64,000 nucleotides of DNA, taken from assembly GCA_026224775.1 (NCBI GenBank), contig JAMFRP010000026.1, forward strand, positions 62,001 to 126,000, written 5' to 3'. Made by a program: the position numbers and the translations under genes. Positions within the stretch are counted from its first letter, which is position 1. The number at the start of each line of letters is the position of its first letter. Positions 1 through 8,989 of the stretch are shown piece by piece. The DNA comes from Bacteroidota bacterium. GTDB taxonomy: Bacteria > Bacteroidota > Bacteroidia > Sphingobacteriales > Sphingobacteriaceae. Below the pieces are notes generated by a model. The model was not told where the DNA came from and ran no database searches. It saw only the letters and a list, made by a program, of their open reading frames with translations.

Positions 1-1
1 C

Positions 2-322
2 ATGAGCGCCGGTGTACCTACGCTAACGCTTGATCATTGCGGAATGGGCGACGTGCTTTGTGAAAAATGCGCTATAAAAATTAAGGTAGAAAGTCATCAT
101 CGCATGGCAAGAAATATAGCCGAACATGTGGAATATTTACTGGCTAATTCCGAAGTTTTGGCCGATATGGCACTTGAAACCTTAAAGTGTGCCACGAAAC
201 ATGAATGGAGTAAACGTTTGAATCTATTGAATAGTTGTTACGATGCGGCTATTGAAGTTTATAAAGATAAAGCCGCTTCAAAAGTCATTTTTTCACCCTT
301 AATTATTTGGGAAGATGCATAA
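2..322 (+). CDS. Glycosyltransferase, C-terminal fragment (cut by window start)
   Basis: The frame is open to the left window edge, so the true start lies upstream and only about 106 residues are visible. The opening residues SAGVPTLTLDHCGMGDV resemble the donor-binding C-terminal part of GT-B (GT4-type) glycosyltransferases, where an E-x7-E/AGVP stretch contacts the nucleotide sugar. The remainder fits the closing helix of that fold. It overlaps the next glycosyltransferase by 8 bp, so the two are probably co-transcribed in a polysaccharide operon. The acceptor and sugar cannot be told. Confidence 0.6.
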   Translation: MSAGVPTLTLDHCGMGDVLCEKCAIKIKVESHHRMARNIAEHVEYLLANSEVLADMALETLKCATKHEWSKRLNLLNSCYDAAIEVYKDKAASKVIFSPLIIWEDA

Positions 323-1478
323 TAACAGGGAGAAAAAGTTGCGATTGGGTATTGATGCCAAGTGGTTTTTTGAAGGGCCGCCAAGCGGCCACATGGTAGT
401 AAAAAACCTGGTTGATGAGATCATCCGTAATAACGATAATAGCTTTGATATATACCTGTTAATGAACCGGAAGGATGAGCAGCGTGCTTTGGCACATTTT
501 CCTGCCGGTACAAAAATCATCTTCCTGGTTAAGCTGCCAAACCTCATCACCAATGCATTGCTGTTGCCTGTTATTGCCCGCAGGTATTCACTTGATATTT
601 TGATGCTTCAAAACTTTAATGTTTTATGGTCGCGCAATGTTTTTAAAGTGGTATACATACACGATGCGCTGTTTTTAGATTATCCCCAGTATTATTCTTT
701 TTTTGAGCGACTGCATTTTGGGCAAATGAAAATCCTCGCCCGGAATGCCGACCGGGTAATTACCATATCGAACACCGAAAAAGAACGGATGATAAAACAT
801 CATTTTTCAGCGCCGGAGAATATTACAGTGGTTTATCATGGCATTAATCCGGGCTTTAAACCATTAGTTTCGCAACCATGTGATGCTATCAGGAAGGTGA
901 TAAACAGCTATGCCCTGCCTGAGCGGTATGTACTATATGTAGGTAGGGTAAACGCTCGTAAAAACCTAACCACACTCATTAAATCGTTTGCATTATTGCA
1001 GGATACGGATCTGAAACTGTTAATAGTCGGAGGCGGGTTTTCAACTCAAAAAAATAAATTAAACGAGCTAATTGACCAGCTTAATTTAGCCGATAGGATA
1101 ATTTTTACAGGGCATGTGCCCGAGGAAGATTTGTATTTAATATACGCGGCCGCTATGGTTTTTTGCTTTCCTTCATACGCCGAAGGTTTTGGCTTGCCCC
1201 CGCTTGAGGCCATGTGCTGCGGTGTGCCGGTAATAGTATCTAACCGAACATCAATACCTGAAATATGCGGTAACGCGGCCATATATGCCAGCCCCGATAG
1301 CGCTAAAGCTATAGCTAAAGAGATTGATAACTTATTATGTAATGAACACCTGTATCACGAAAAAATGATACAGGGAATTGATCATGCCGCCGGGTTTACG
1401 TGGAAAAAATCTGCCGATGAAATATTAACATTAATTACCAACGCTTATGCTGATAGAAAAAGTTATACGGAAGCTTAA
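315..1478 (+). CDS. GT4-family glycosyltransferase
   Basis: This 387-residue protein has a two-domain GT-B layout. The N-terminal half begins LRLGIDAKWFF. The C-terminal half carries YVLYVGRVNARKNL (about residues 205-218) and the EGFGLPPLEAMCCGVPV motif (about 290-306), whose glutamates bind the donor nucleotide sugar in GT4 enzymes. It resembles mannosyltransferases of O-antigen and exopolysaccharide loci, but the sugar is inferred only from general similarity. It overlaps the preceding glycosyltransferase by 8 bp and the following acyltransferase by 32 bp, indicating tight operon packing. It is probably a cytoplasmic enzyme acting at the membrane on lipid-linked glycan. Confidence 0.85.
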   Translation: MHNNREKKLRLGIDAKWFFEGPPSGHMVVKNLVDEIIRNNDNSFDIYLLMNRKDEQRALAHFPAGTKIIFLVKLPNLITNALLLPVIARRYSLDILMLQNFNVLWSRNVFKVVYIHDALFLDYPQYYSFFERLHFGQMKILARNADRVITISNTEKERMIKHHFSAPENITVVYHGINPGFKPLVSQPCDAIRKVINSYALPERYVLYVGRVNARKNLTTLIKSFALLQDTDLKLLIVGGGFSTQKNKLNELIDQLNLADRIIFTGHVPEEDLYLIYAAAMVFCFPSYAEGFGLPPLEAMCCGVPVIVSNRTSIPEICGNAAIYASPDSAKAIAKEIDNLLCNEHLYHEKMIQGIDHAAGFTWKKSADEILTLITNAYADRKSYTEA

Positions 1479-2187
1479 GGGCAACCCTGATTATAAGTGG
1501 CAAAGTGAATATTCAAACCGTGACCTGGCTTTAATACTATGGGCAAGGTTTGGGCAATTAATGCGTGGAAATTACAAAAGGTTATTTTTTAAGGCATCAA
1601 AAGGGCTGGTTTTTGTTGGCCGTAATGTTAGCATAAGGCATGCTTATCTACTTAAAGCAGGATCAAATTTAATACTGGATGATAATGTGCATATCAACGC
1701 ATTATCAAACAATGGTATTACGTTGGGCAACAATGTTTCATTGGCGCGGGGATGTAATTTAATAGGTACAGGAGTTATAGCCAACAAGGGTGTAGGTATA
1801 ACCATTGGCAATAATACCGGGATAAATGCCGGGGTCTATCTGGCCGGGCAGGGAGGGATTGAGATAGGAGATAACGTGCTAATTGGGCCGGGGGTTAAGG
1901 TGTTTTCAGAAAATCATTTGTTTGCGGATATTGACGTCATTATTAAAAATCAGGATGTATGCCGCAGCACTGTTGTGATAGGTAACAATTGCTGGATAGG
2001 CGGTGGTGCAACTATATTGGCCGGGGTTAACATTGGTGCGGGTAGCGTTATTGCCGCCGGTTGCGTGGTAACCAAATCTGTCGCGCCAAATTCGGTTGTT
2101 GCAGGCATACCGGGGCGGGTTATTAAAAAGAGGGGAGCCGCGTATGATAAAGTTATCAATTTAAAATATGGAACCACCGGCTTATGA
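1447..2187 (+). CDS. Left-handed beta-helix acyltransferase
   Basis: This 246-residue protein is made largely of hexapeptide repeats of the [LIV]-G-x4 type. Examples are ITIGNNTGI, IEIGDNVLI, VVIGNNCWIGGG and GVNIGAGSVIAAG, ending in the usual VAGIPGRVI cap (about residues 95-230). Such proteins are acetyl- or succinyl-transferases that decorate sugars. An FSENHLF segment holds the histidine at the usual catalytic position. The N-terminal 50 residues are not repeat-like. The gene overlaps the glycosyltransferase upstream by 32 bp and shares an ATGA overlap with the next acyltransferase. It probably O-acetylates the polysaccharide or its precursor; the donor is unknown. Confidence 0.85.
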   Translation: MLIEKVIRKLKGNPDYKWQSEYSNRDLALILWARFGQLMRGNYKRLFFKASKGLVFVGRNVSIRHAYLLKAGSNLILDDNVHINALSNNGITLGNNVSLARGCNLIGTGVIANKGVGITIGNNTGINAGVYLAGQGGIEIGDNVLIGPGVKVFSENHLFADIDVIIKNQDVCRSTVVIGNNCWIGGGATILAGVNIGAGSVIAAGCVVTKSVAPNSVVAGIPGRVIKKRGAAYDKVINLKYGTTGL

Positions 2188-2726
2188 GCAGCAGTTTAAC
2201 TAAATTTAAAGGAGCCTGTATTTATATTGGCTGCGGCATAATCAGCTGGCTGCCCTTTCATTCACTCAGGATTTTTTTAATGCGGTTACTAAAAGCCAAA
2301 ATAGGTAAAAAGGTAGGTTTGTACCGAGGATTTGAAGTCCGCGCCCCGTGGAAACTAAATATAGGCAACAGTACTATTATTGGGCACGGTGCTTTGCTGG
2401 ATGCCCGGATGGGCTTAACCATAGGCAGCAACGTTAACCTAAGCAACGAAGTGATGATATGGACATTGCATCATGATTATAACTCCACCGATTTTGCCCA
2501 AATCGGTAAACCGGTAATTATTGAAGATTATGTGTGGCTATGTTCAAGAGCCATAATTTTACCCGGTGTAACCATTGGTAAGGGTGCAGTGGTAGCCGCG
2601 GGCGCAGTAGTTAGCCGCGATGTAGAACCCTATACCGTAGTAGCAGGCATCCCCGCCAAACCTGTCGCCAAACGCAATCAGGAATTAAATTATGATTTGG
2701 GCGATTCTATTCTCCCAATAATATAA
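2184..2726 (+). CDS. WcaF-like hexapeptide acetyltransferase
   Basis: This 180-residue protein resembles colanic-acid WcaF and maltose/galactoside O-acetyltransferases. The beta-helix repeats include LTIGSNVNLS and VTIGKGAVVAAGAVV. The catalytic-type histidines lie in WTLHHDYN (about residues 92-99), and the C-terminal VVAGIPAKPVAKR cap is intact. Its start overlaps the stop of the upstream acyltransferase (ATGA), suggesting translational coupling. It is the second of three acyltransferases in 2 kb, so the polysaccharide made here is probably multiply acetylated (inference). Confidence 0.87.
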   Translation: MSSSLTKFKGACIYIGCGIISWLPFHSLRIFLMRLLKAKIGKKVGLYRGFEVRAPWKLNIGNSTIIGHGALLDARMGLTIGSNVNLSNEVMIWTLHHDYNSTDFAQIGKPVIIEDYVWLCSRAIILPGVTIGKGAVVAAGAVVSRDVEPYTVVAGIPAKPVAKRNQELNYDLGDSILPII

Positions 2727-2730
2727 AATA

Positions 2731-3396
2731 TTAGTATTTCCAGGTGATATTGCTCTTGAGCGTCCTGATTGGGTTGCCGCCAAAAATACTTTTTTCGCCG
2801 CTTAGTTTTTTAGTAACCATTGAGTTTGCTGCAACAATACTTCCTGATGGTATTTCGGCGCCTTTTAATAAAGTGCATTTACATCCCACCCAAACCTTAT
2901 CGCCAATTATTATTTCTTTAGGCTGATTAAACTCAACACCATCTTCATCATAAATATGATGGAAGTCGGTATCCATAACCAAACTCTCCCATGAAATGCC
3001 GCTACTGTTACCAATCTGTATTTTCTTTTGGGCGATGATCACACACTCTACGCTCATATTAAAATCATCGCCAATAATAAGTTGGGCGTTTTCCATTACA
3101 TTTATCTTACAGCCCTGCATAATAAATGCACGCCCGTTAAAAATCAGATCGCCATCTATTTCTAAAATTGCCCGCGAGCGTTTAAAATCAGTAATGCATA
3201 CTTTTCCATAACCTATTTGTATTAACCCGGTGCTTATTGGTCCGTTAATAATAACCCTGCCGTTCATTCTGGATAAAAAAACCTTCCTGCCTATAAGTAC
3301 CGGTAACTTTATTGCAACCTTAAACGGGAAGTATTTAAGGTTGAAATAAATGGTTTTAAAATTAAGCCGTAGCAGCAATTTTAGTACTTTTTTCAT
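2731..3396 (-). CDS. Hexapeptide-repeat acyltransferase (convergent)
   Basis: This 221-residue protein is on the opposite strand and its stop is 4 bp from that of the WcaF-like gene. Hexapeptide-type repeats include NAQLIIGDDFNM, KIQIGNSSGI and EIIIGDKVWVG. A DTDFHHIYDE segment (about residues 139-148) supplies the candidate catalytic histidine, and the end has the usual SIFGGNPIRTL cap. The first 45 residues are basic and hydrophobic and not part of the helix. It has its own upstream region, shared divergently with the DUF1972 glycosyltransferase, so it may be regulated separately from the other two acyltransferases. Confidence 0.83.
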   Translation of the reverse strand: MKKVLKLLLRLNFKTIYFNLKYFPFKVAIKLPVLIGRKVFLSRMNGRVIINGPISTGLIQIGYGKVCITDFKRSRAILEIDGDLIFNGRAFIMQGCKINVMENAQLIIGDDFNMSVECVIIAQKKIQIGNSSGISWESLVMDTDFHHIYDEDGVEFNQPKEIIIGDKVWVGCKCTLLKGAEIPSGSIVAANSMVTKKLSGEKSIFGGNPIRTLKSNITWKY

Positions 3397-3635
3397 AAAC
3401 AGGGCCTTAATATTACAATAATGATAATATTATTTTTACACAAATCAGGAATATTCTGATTGTTTATTTTGTTCACTGTTTTGTTGTCGTACACTTTGTT
3501 CATATCCCCAATTAATGCCTTTTTGCCTTTAATTATGCGTAATATTAGTCATACTTAATATAATACCTGTGGCCGGTTGTATATTATTATAAGTATGTTA
3601 TAATATCTATTTTATTAAAAATAAATAAAAATAAT

Positions 3636-4796
3636 ATGCGCATCTCCATCATCGGTACCAGAGGTATCCCCAACCATTACGGTGGCTTTGAACAATGTGC
3701 CGAGTACCTTGCCACTGGCCTGGCAAAAAAAGGGTATGAGGTTACGGTATATAACTCACACAACCATCCTTACCAGCGAAATGAGTGGAATGGTGTAAAC
3801 ATATGCCACTGCTATGATCCTGAATACAAGATGGGCACCATAGGCCAGTTTTTTTACGACCTGAACTGCATCCGCGACCTACGGAAAAAGAAATTCGACA
3901 TTGTGCTGCAATTGGGGTATACCAGCAGCTCAATATGGGGGTGGCTTTTGCCACACAATACTGTGGTTACCACCAATATGGACGGAATGGAGTGGAAACG
4001 CAGTAAATATTCAAAAAAAGTGCAGAAGTTTTTGATGATGGCCGAAAGCCTGGCGGTAAGATTTAGCGACCATTTGATTGCTGATTCTACAGCGATACAA
4101 AAATACCTGGAAGGAAAATATGGCAGGCATACTGAGTACATACCTTATGGAGCCGAGATATTTGAAAATAGTAACCCCGAAACGCTTGCCGAATATGGCC
4201 TGGAGCAATATGGTTACGACATGCTTATAGCCCGCATGGAGCCGGAAAATAGTATTGAGATGATATTGGACGGTGTAGCCAAGGCCGGGCTAACAAGGCC
4301 ATTTTTGGTGGTGGGCGGCCTTAAAAACAAATTCGCTGAATATTTGCAGGCTAAATTTTCAGGATATGAAAATATAAGGTTTTGCGGGGGGATATATGAT
4401 ATGGATAAACTTAATAACCTCAGGTATTATTCCAATTTATATTTTCATGGGCATACAGTAGGGGGGACTAACCCCTCATTACTGGAGGCTATGGCGTCGC
4501 AAAGTGTTATATGTGCCAATGATAACCAGTTTAACCGCGCGGTAGTGGGCGATAATGCGCTATATTTTTCAAGCGTTGATGATGTGGCTAACAATCTGCA
4601 ACAAGTTGATAAAAAAGCTGGCGTTTATGATGGTATGCTGGCAGCTAATATTATTAAAATACGCAATGTATATAGTTGCGAAAATATAGTGAATGCATAT
4701 GCGGCTCATTTTGAAGCAATAGCATTAAGGCCTGAAAATAAAGGCGCTCTTGCTTTAGATGCCGGGCAGATATCGCTTATGCTAGAGAATTCATAA
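3636..4796 (+). CDS. DUF1972-type GT4 glycosyltransferase (rhamnosyltransferase-like)
   Basis: This 386-residue protein starts MRISIIGTRGIPNHYGGFEQ, the characteristic opening of the DUF1972 domain found at the N-terminus of rhamnosyltransferase-like GT4 enzymes. A NMDGMEWKRSKYS segment (about residues 115-127) is typical of the family. The C-terminal donor site has GHTVGGTNPSLLEAMASQ in place of the more common EGFGLPxLE. It stands alone after an AT-rich intergenic stretch of 239 bp that lies between divergent genes. Its role in capsule or exopolysaccharide assembly is inferred from its neighbours; the sugar it transfers is not certain. Confidence 0.85.
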   Translation: MRISIIGTRGIPNHYGGFEQCAEYLATGLAKKGYEVTVYNSHNHPYQRNEWNGVNICHCYDPEYKMGTIGQFFYDLNCIRDLRKKKFDIVLQLGYTSSSIWGWLLPHNTVVTTNMDGMEWKRSKYSKKVQKFLMMAESLAVRFSDHLIADSTAIQKYLEGKYGRHTEYIPYGAEIFENSNPETLAEYGLEQYGYDMLIARMEPENSIEMILDGVAKAGLTRPFLVVGGLKNKFAEYLQAKFSGYENIRFCGGIYDMDKLNNLRYYSNLYFHGHTVGGTNPSLLEAMASQSVICANDNQFNRAVVGDNALYFSSVDDVANNLQQVDKKAGVYDGMLAANIIKIRNVYSCENIVNAYAAHFEAIALRPENKGALALDAGQISLMLENS

Positions 4797-4901
4797 TTGT
4801 GTGATAGATGGAAAATTTATGTTTAATAGATGTTGCGGGTGGCTATTACAGTTTTGCTGATTGTAAGCCACCAACAATTATCTACGCAGACTTAAAGGCC
4901 T

Positions 4902-5423
4902 ATGACAGTTAATGAACGTTTCAATCTATATTGGTTACTTAGGGCCATTACGGCTCCATGCAGTTATTGCCTTGAACAGTATTACTATGATTTAAAGCGT
5001 AAAGAACTATTCTCTGTTCTTCACCTGGCTGATTATAGCCCAATGATATTGATATTGAACAAATTTAGCCTGCGTTATCCTTTAGATATTGAAGGTGACC
5101 TTGCCGTAAGGCTTGAACTTATAGCCTACAGGCGGATGAAGATTGTAGAAATACCACGCATGGATATTACCGAAAAAATAGATGTCCAGGTTCATTTCCT
5201 GTCGATATTAGGCGATAAATTACACCAGCAGGAATATATGCGGGCTGTTATCCAACAAAATGAAACACATGGTTTTGTATTGGATAATTTGTTAGAAAAA
5301 TATGGTTCTTCAGCACCAATCAGGCCTTATTGGGAGTATACTAAATTGCAACTCGCGGCTAACCACATCAGAAAACTTATATCAAACGCAGGCATAAAAA
5401 TGGATATAACCAGCCTTACCTAA
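4902..5423 (+). CDS. Hypothetical protein, orphan
   Basis: I do not recognise this 173-residue protein. It is rich in aromatic and charged residues, has no signal peptide or membrane segment, and reads as mostly helical. A CSYCLEQYYYDLKRKEL stretch near the start has two cysteines spaced CxxC-like (CSYC), but no second pair is present for a zinc site. It follows the DUF1972 glycosyltransferase after 105 bp and its stop lies 4 bp from the stop of the convergent ATPase gene. Codon use resembles the neighbours, so it is probably a real gene. Confidence 0.6.
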   Translation: MTVNERFNLYWLLRAITAPCSYCLEQYYYDLKRKELFSVLHLADYSPMILILNKFSLRYPLDIEGDLAVRLELIAYRRMKIVEIPRMDITEKIDVQVHFLSILGDKLHQQEYMRAVIQQNETHGFVLDNLLEKYGSSAPIRPYWEYTKLQLAANHIRKLISNAGIKMDITSLT

Positions 5424-5427
5424 TCCT

Positions 5428-7986
5428 CTATTTTGTTAATTGGTAATGAATGTTATAAAAGCCACTATTTACCCCGCATTGATAAGCTACCTTTTTATAA
5501 TCATTATAGGCTTGAATATAAAGCCTGTTATTCGTGTTGGCTGATTCTTCCTTTTTCAATACTGCCGCTAAAGCCACCAACCAGGCCAATTTGCTTCCCG
5601 ATATTTCAGTACTTGCTTTGAACAGTTCTATTTCCTTTACAATAGGGCTATCTGTTATTAAAAGATATTTAACATTAACGCTGTAAAAAAGCGATTCCAT
5701 AAAAGGAGACAGGCTGTTACCTTGCTTTTGATTAGAATTTAAAACTGTATAGTACAAAGCTGTTACCATGTGATGGTCTCCCATGCGAAAATAGGCATCA
5801 GTCATTATCATTTTTACAAAAAAATCATAGGCTGTATTTTGGCCACTCAAATCATCATTTTTATAAGTATTCTTAATTATGTTTATAAACCGGAGTGTTT
5901 TTTTAGGATTATTAGCTATCGACATAGTATACATACCTAAAAGATATAGCATATCGTTTTTTGCACAATTCTTCAACTCCTGGGTGCCAGCCGGCGGCGA
6001 AAAGCATAAGTGTGTTAACGTTGTAAGCGCTTCTTTTTTAATTATCCCATACTTTAAGTAATGATAAATGGTATCAATACACTCTGATGGATTTATATTA
6101 AAATATAAGATATCGATAGTAGAAAAACTTTTGAGTTTTACCATGTATATGTATAGCTCATCAATATCAAGGCTGGCGGCGGATATTATACCGAGCGCTG
6201 TATAAATAAGTATCTTTTTATTATTGGGAATGTCAAATCTTAATAAATTTTTTAAGGTGTTCTGATAGTCTTTATTTAATAATTCAGGTGCGAAAAAGTA
6301 ATCAAATAGTTCGTCGTTTGCATCGGTTTTAAAATACTGAAGAAGGATATCATCATCATGTAATAATGATTCTTTTGAAAATGCATCGCCAAGGTAGCTG
6401 GCCAGTTCAAACTTATCTGCCGGCGAAAAATTACATGCTGTTAAGTTTAGCAGGTTGTTTTGTTGACCGGTTTTTATGGCATGTAGTATGCACCATTTTA
6501 AAATGGTGAGTTTGTGTTTGCTTTGGCTAAAGCGTAGGTTAATTTCTTCTATAAGTGATGCGTCAAAAATATTATTGTGATCATTTAAAAGGCACAGCGC
6601 GACGCTTAAGCTGCTAAACTGCTGGTTAGTGAAATTTATAGTTACGTGATAATCATTTGAGTCGGCGGTATTATTTATCTCAGTTATTAACCCATTAGAA
6701 AGCAGCTCCTGATATCCCGAGTTGTGCTTTTTTATGAAATTATACAGCTCAAATTTATCAGCTCCTTTATTGATGTTATCAATATTTATATGTGAGGCGA
6801 TCTCGCGTATAATTAAAAGCTTATCCACAGCTAAACTCCCTATGCTTACTTTACTAAGAAAGTAGGAGTATATAAGCTCATACATAGTACCGTTGTTAAT
6901 GTTGCTAAGCGTAAAGTTTTCCTTATATTTTTTATAATAAAGTTGAAAAAATAATGGATGATTAAAATTGGAAACTATATGGGTGTAATTGGACTTGGTT
7001 AAATGCTGATTTAAATTAATACATAGGGTTTTAACATCAGCTGCTGATAATAATGGCACGTTAATGCCAGGTTCATCTGCAAAAAAGTTGTTCAGCAACA
7101 TATTGTCGTCTACAACATTAAACTCGTGTTTATAATTTAACCATGTGCTTCTCCTCATGCTTAAAATAATTTTCATCCAGGGGGTATGCTGGTTCAGCGC
7201 TATCAGATCAATTATCTGCCTCATTAACATCGCATAGATTTCGGGTTTAAATGTATATGAATCAAAACCATCAATCACAAGGTAAAATTTACTGCCTTTG
7301 CGTTGTTTATCATCCCATAATGCTTTAATGTCGTCATCAGTCGTATAGCCCAGCAATCCTAACAACCAATCGTTAATATCCCGGCCTGAGTGAATGACAT
7401 TGACCATTGCAGATGTGCTGAAAAATAAAATTATGTCGTTATTAGCTTTTGATTCATTAAGCTCAACCTGTTCTTCTACCCAATGACACAAGCCAATGCT
7501 TTTGCCGTAGCCTGACGGCGCGGCAATAACGATACCTGTATTGTCCGATTCGCGCAGCGCTTTGATATAATCATGAATAAATTGCCTTTTTATGGTTTTA
7601 TTATAAGGTACTCCCGACCGGGTTTTTATAGCCTCGATAGTGAACTTTGTTGTTTTACTGGCATTACGTTGTAAAGCCAGCCAGTTAGCTTCTTCTTCGC
7701 TTGCTGAAGCCATATTATAAACGTGCTGATTGCAAAAATCGTCCCAGCCATTATAATTACAATATATACAAAGTGCTTCCAATGTAAATTGGGATGGATT
7801 AAAACGGCTTTCAGCAAAGCCATAAATGCGTTTTATAGTAGTTTCGCTAATATTATACTTGGTTTTTTTTAAAATCAGGCACGAAATGATTTTACAATCA
7901 GCAGGGGTTACATTTTCTAACCCCGACAAAAATTGAACTTTGCTTTTGAGCAAATCAAAATTATGATGTGATAAGTGTGTTGTCAT
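5428..7986 (-). CDS. Large P-loop ATPase with N-terminal HTH-like domain (STAND-like)
   Basis: This is an 852-residue cytoplasmic protein. Residues 10-85 look like a small Bacteroidota DNA-binding-type domain: ISETTIKRIYG is followed by FTLEALCIYCNYNGWDDF. Residues 128-165 lead into a Walker A variant, APSGYGKS (156-163), in which the usual first glycine is alanine. The Walker B is FYLVIDGFD (234-242). An ILSMRRSTWL segment (about 284-293) may be the arginine-bearing sensor region. The last 450 residues are helical and repeat-like without clear motifs. This order, DNA-binding or effector head, NTPase, helical sensor tail, fits STAND regulators or defence proteins. No partner gene is evident, and a plain transcription regulator is also possible. 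Confidence 0.6.
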   Translation of the reverse strand: MTTHLSHHNFDLLKSKVQFLSGLENVTPADCKIISCLILKKTKYNISETTIKRIYGFAESRFNPSQFTLEALCIYCNYNGWDDFCNQHVYNMASASEEEANWLALQRNASKTTKFTIEAIKTRSGVPYNKTIKRQFIHDYIKALRESDNTGIVIAAPSGYGKSIGLCHWVEEQVELNESKANNDIILFFSTSAMVNVIHSGRDINDWLLGLLGYTTDDDIKALWDDKQRKGSKFYLVIDGFDSYTFKPEIYAMLMRQIIDLIALNQHTPWMKIILSMRRSTWLNYKHEFNVVDDNMLLNNFFADEPGINVPLLSAADVKTLCINLNQHLTKSNYTHIVSNFNHPLFFQLYYKKYKENFTLSNINNGTMYELIYSYFLSKVSIGSLAVDKLLIIREIASHINIDNINKGADKFELYNFIKKHNSGYQELLSNGLITEINNTADSNDYHVTINFTNQQFSSLSVALCLLNDHNNIFDASLIEEINLRFSQSKHKLTILKWCILHAIKTGQQNNLLNLTACNFSPADKFELASYLGDAFSKESLLHDDDILLQYFKTDANDELFDYFFAPELLNKDYQNTLKNLLRFDIPNNKKILIYTALGIISAASLDIDELYIYMVKLKSFSTIDILYFNINPSECIDTIYHYLKYGIIKKEALTTLTHLCFSPPAGTQELKNCAKNDMLYLLGMYTMSIANNPKKTLRFINIIKNTYKNDDLSGQNTAYDFFVKMIMTDAYFRMGDHHMVTALYYTVLNSNQKQGNSLSPFMESLFYSVNVKYLLITDSPIVKEIELFKASTEISGSKLAWLVALAAVLKKEESANTNNRLYIQAYNDYKKVAYQCGVNSGFYNIHYQLTK

Positions 7987-8201
7987 AAGGTGTAATCTAA
8001 GGTATCGGAGCCAAATAATATTTCAAAATTTACTTTAGTGAAAATTGAAATTTCGCCAAACTAAAAATTTACTTAGTTAAATATACTAGCTATACGTAAT
8101 GTAAGCTAATAAAAGATTCCTAAAAGGTGTAAAAACGAATAATGGATAGAATGAATAGGATTTACACGTACTAACACGTGCCAAAAGGGGGCAATACACC
8201 T

Positions 8202-8681
8202 TTAGCGGGCTGTTTTCTTTAATAGCAGGAGTAGCAATGCATTTTCGGCTTTAGCTTCCGAATAATTCTCATTTATCAGCAATTTAATTTGCTGGTCATG
8301 TAAACTATGAGCTACAATTTGCAATATTTTGGATGACGCAAGTTCAACAGAATCTAAATGATATAGGTAGGTTACAATCATTAAATCACGAAATTCCTGT
8401 TCCGTAGCATGAAGTTGAAGGGCTTCAAAGGCATTTTCTAAAAAGGTTATTAATGGCTGGCATTTTTCGAATGAATACTGGATATTCATAAACGCGAAAA
8501 TCCGATCAATTCGCGATAGCTGTTTCTCGGTATGGAGGATAGTTTCTTTAATTGCGTGCTTTAAATCGGCAAAGGCCGCTTCATCAAAAATTTCAGGCAA
8601 ACGCTCAGCCAGGTGCGACTTTGCACAGTACAAACGATTAAGGTGATCAATGAAAAGAGCTTTAATTTTTTCAGATCCCAT
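8202..8681 (-). CDS. DUF892 / YciF-like ferritin-fold protein
   Basis: The protein has the DUF892 pattern: FIDHLNRLYCAKSHLAERLP near the start, then HTEKQLSRIDRIFAFMN (about residues 50-66), both typical of YciE/YciF ferritin-like four-helix proteins linked to stress. The first possible start is TTG at 8705; I chose ATG at 8681 because it gives the usual short N-terminus (159 aa). Family members carry acidic and histidine residues for a di-metal site. Here the family glutamates are only partly evident, so metal binding is uncertain. The gene is monocistronic, with AT-rich spacers on both sides. Confidence 0.65.
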   Translation of the reverse strand: MGSEKIKALFIDHLNRLYCAKSHLAERLPEIFDEAAFADLKHAIKETILHTEKQLSRIDRIFAFMNIQYSFEKCQPLITFLENAFEALQLHATEQEFRDLMIVTYLYHLDSVELASSKILQIVAHSLHDQQIKLLINENYSEAKAENALLLLLLKKTAR

Positions 8682-8989
8682 TGTAGCTTTTGAATTATCA
8701 GTCAACGATATACAATTAATGAGGTTAATAAAACAGTCGAATTATATAAAGCTACAAAATTGAATGTACAAATCTCTTTTTTCTCCATATAATTAAAACA
8801 GACATCAAAAAGAGGCCGGATTTTATTAAAAAGCATTTGTGTAATAGTACAAATTAATTTATTTATCAATTAACGTGTGCGAAAAATAAAGATAGATAGC
8901 TGCAATTAGCCATTTAATTGTTAGTTTAGGTGTGTAATCTGATTAGTAATTACTCAACCTTAAACAATTTAATTGCCATAATATTAATG

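Noticed and set aside
8930..8989. Longer start for the GT2 gene at 8930
   Set aside because: It begins at GTG and adds 20 residues without similarity to the GT2 opening; tandem ATGs lie right before the first strand.
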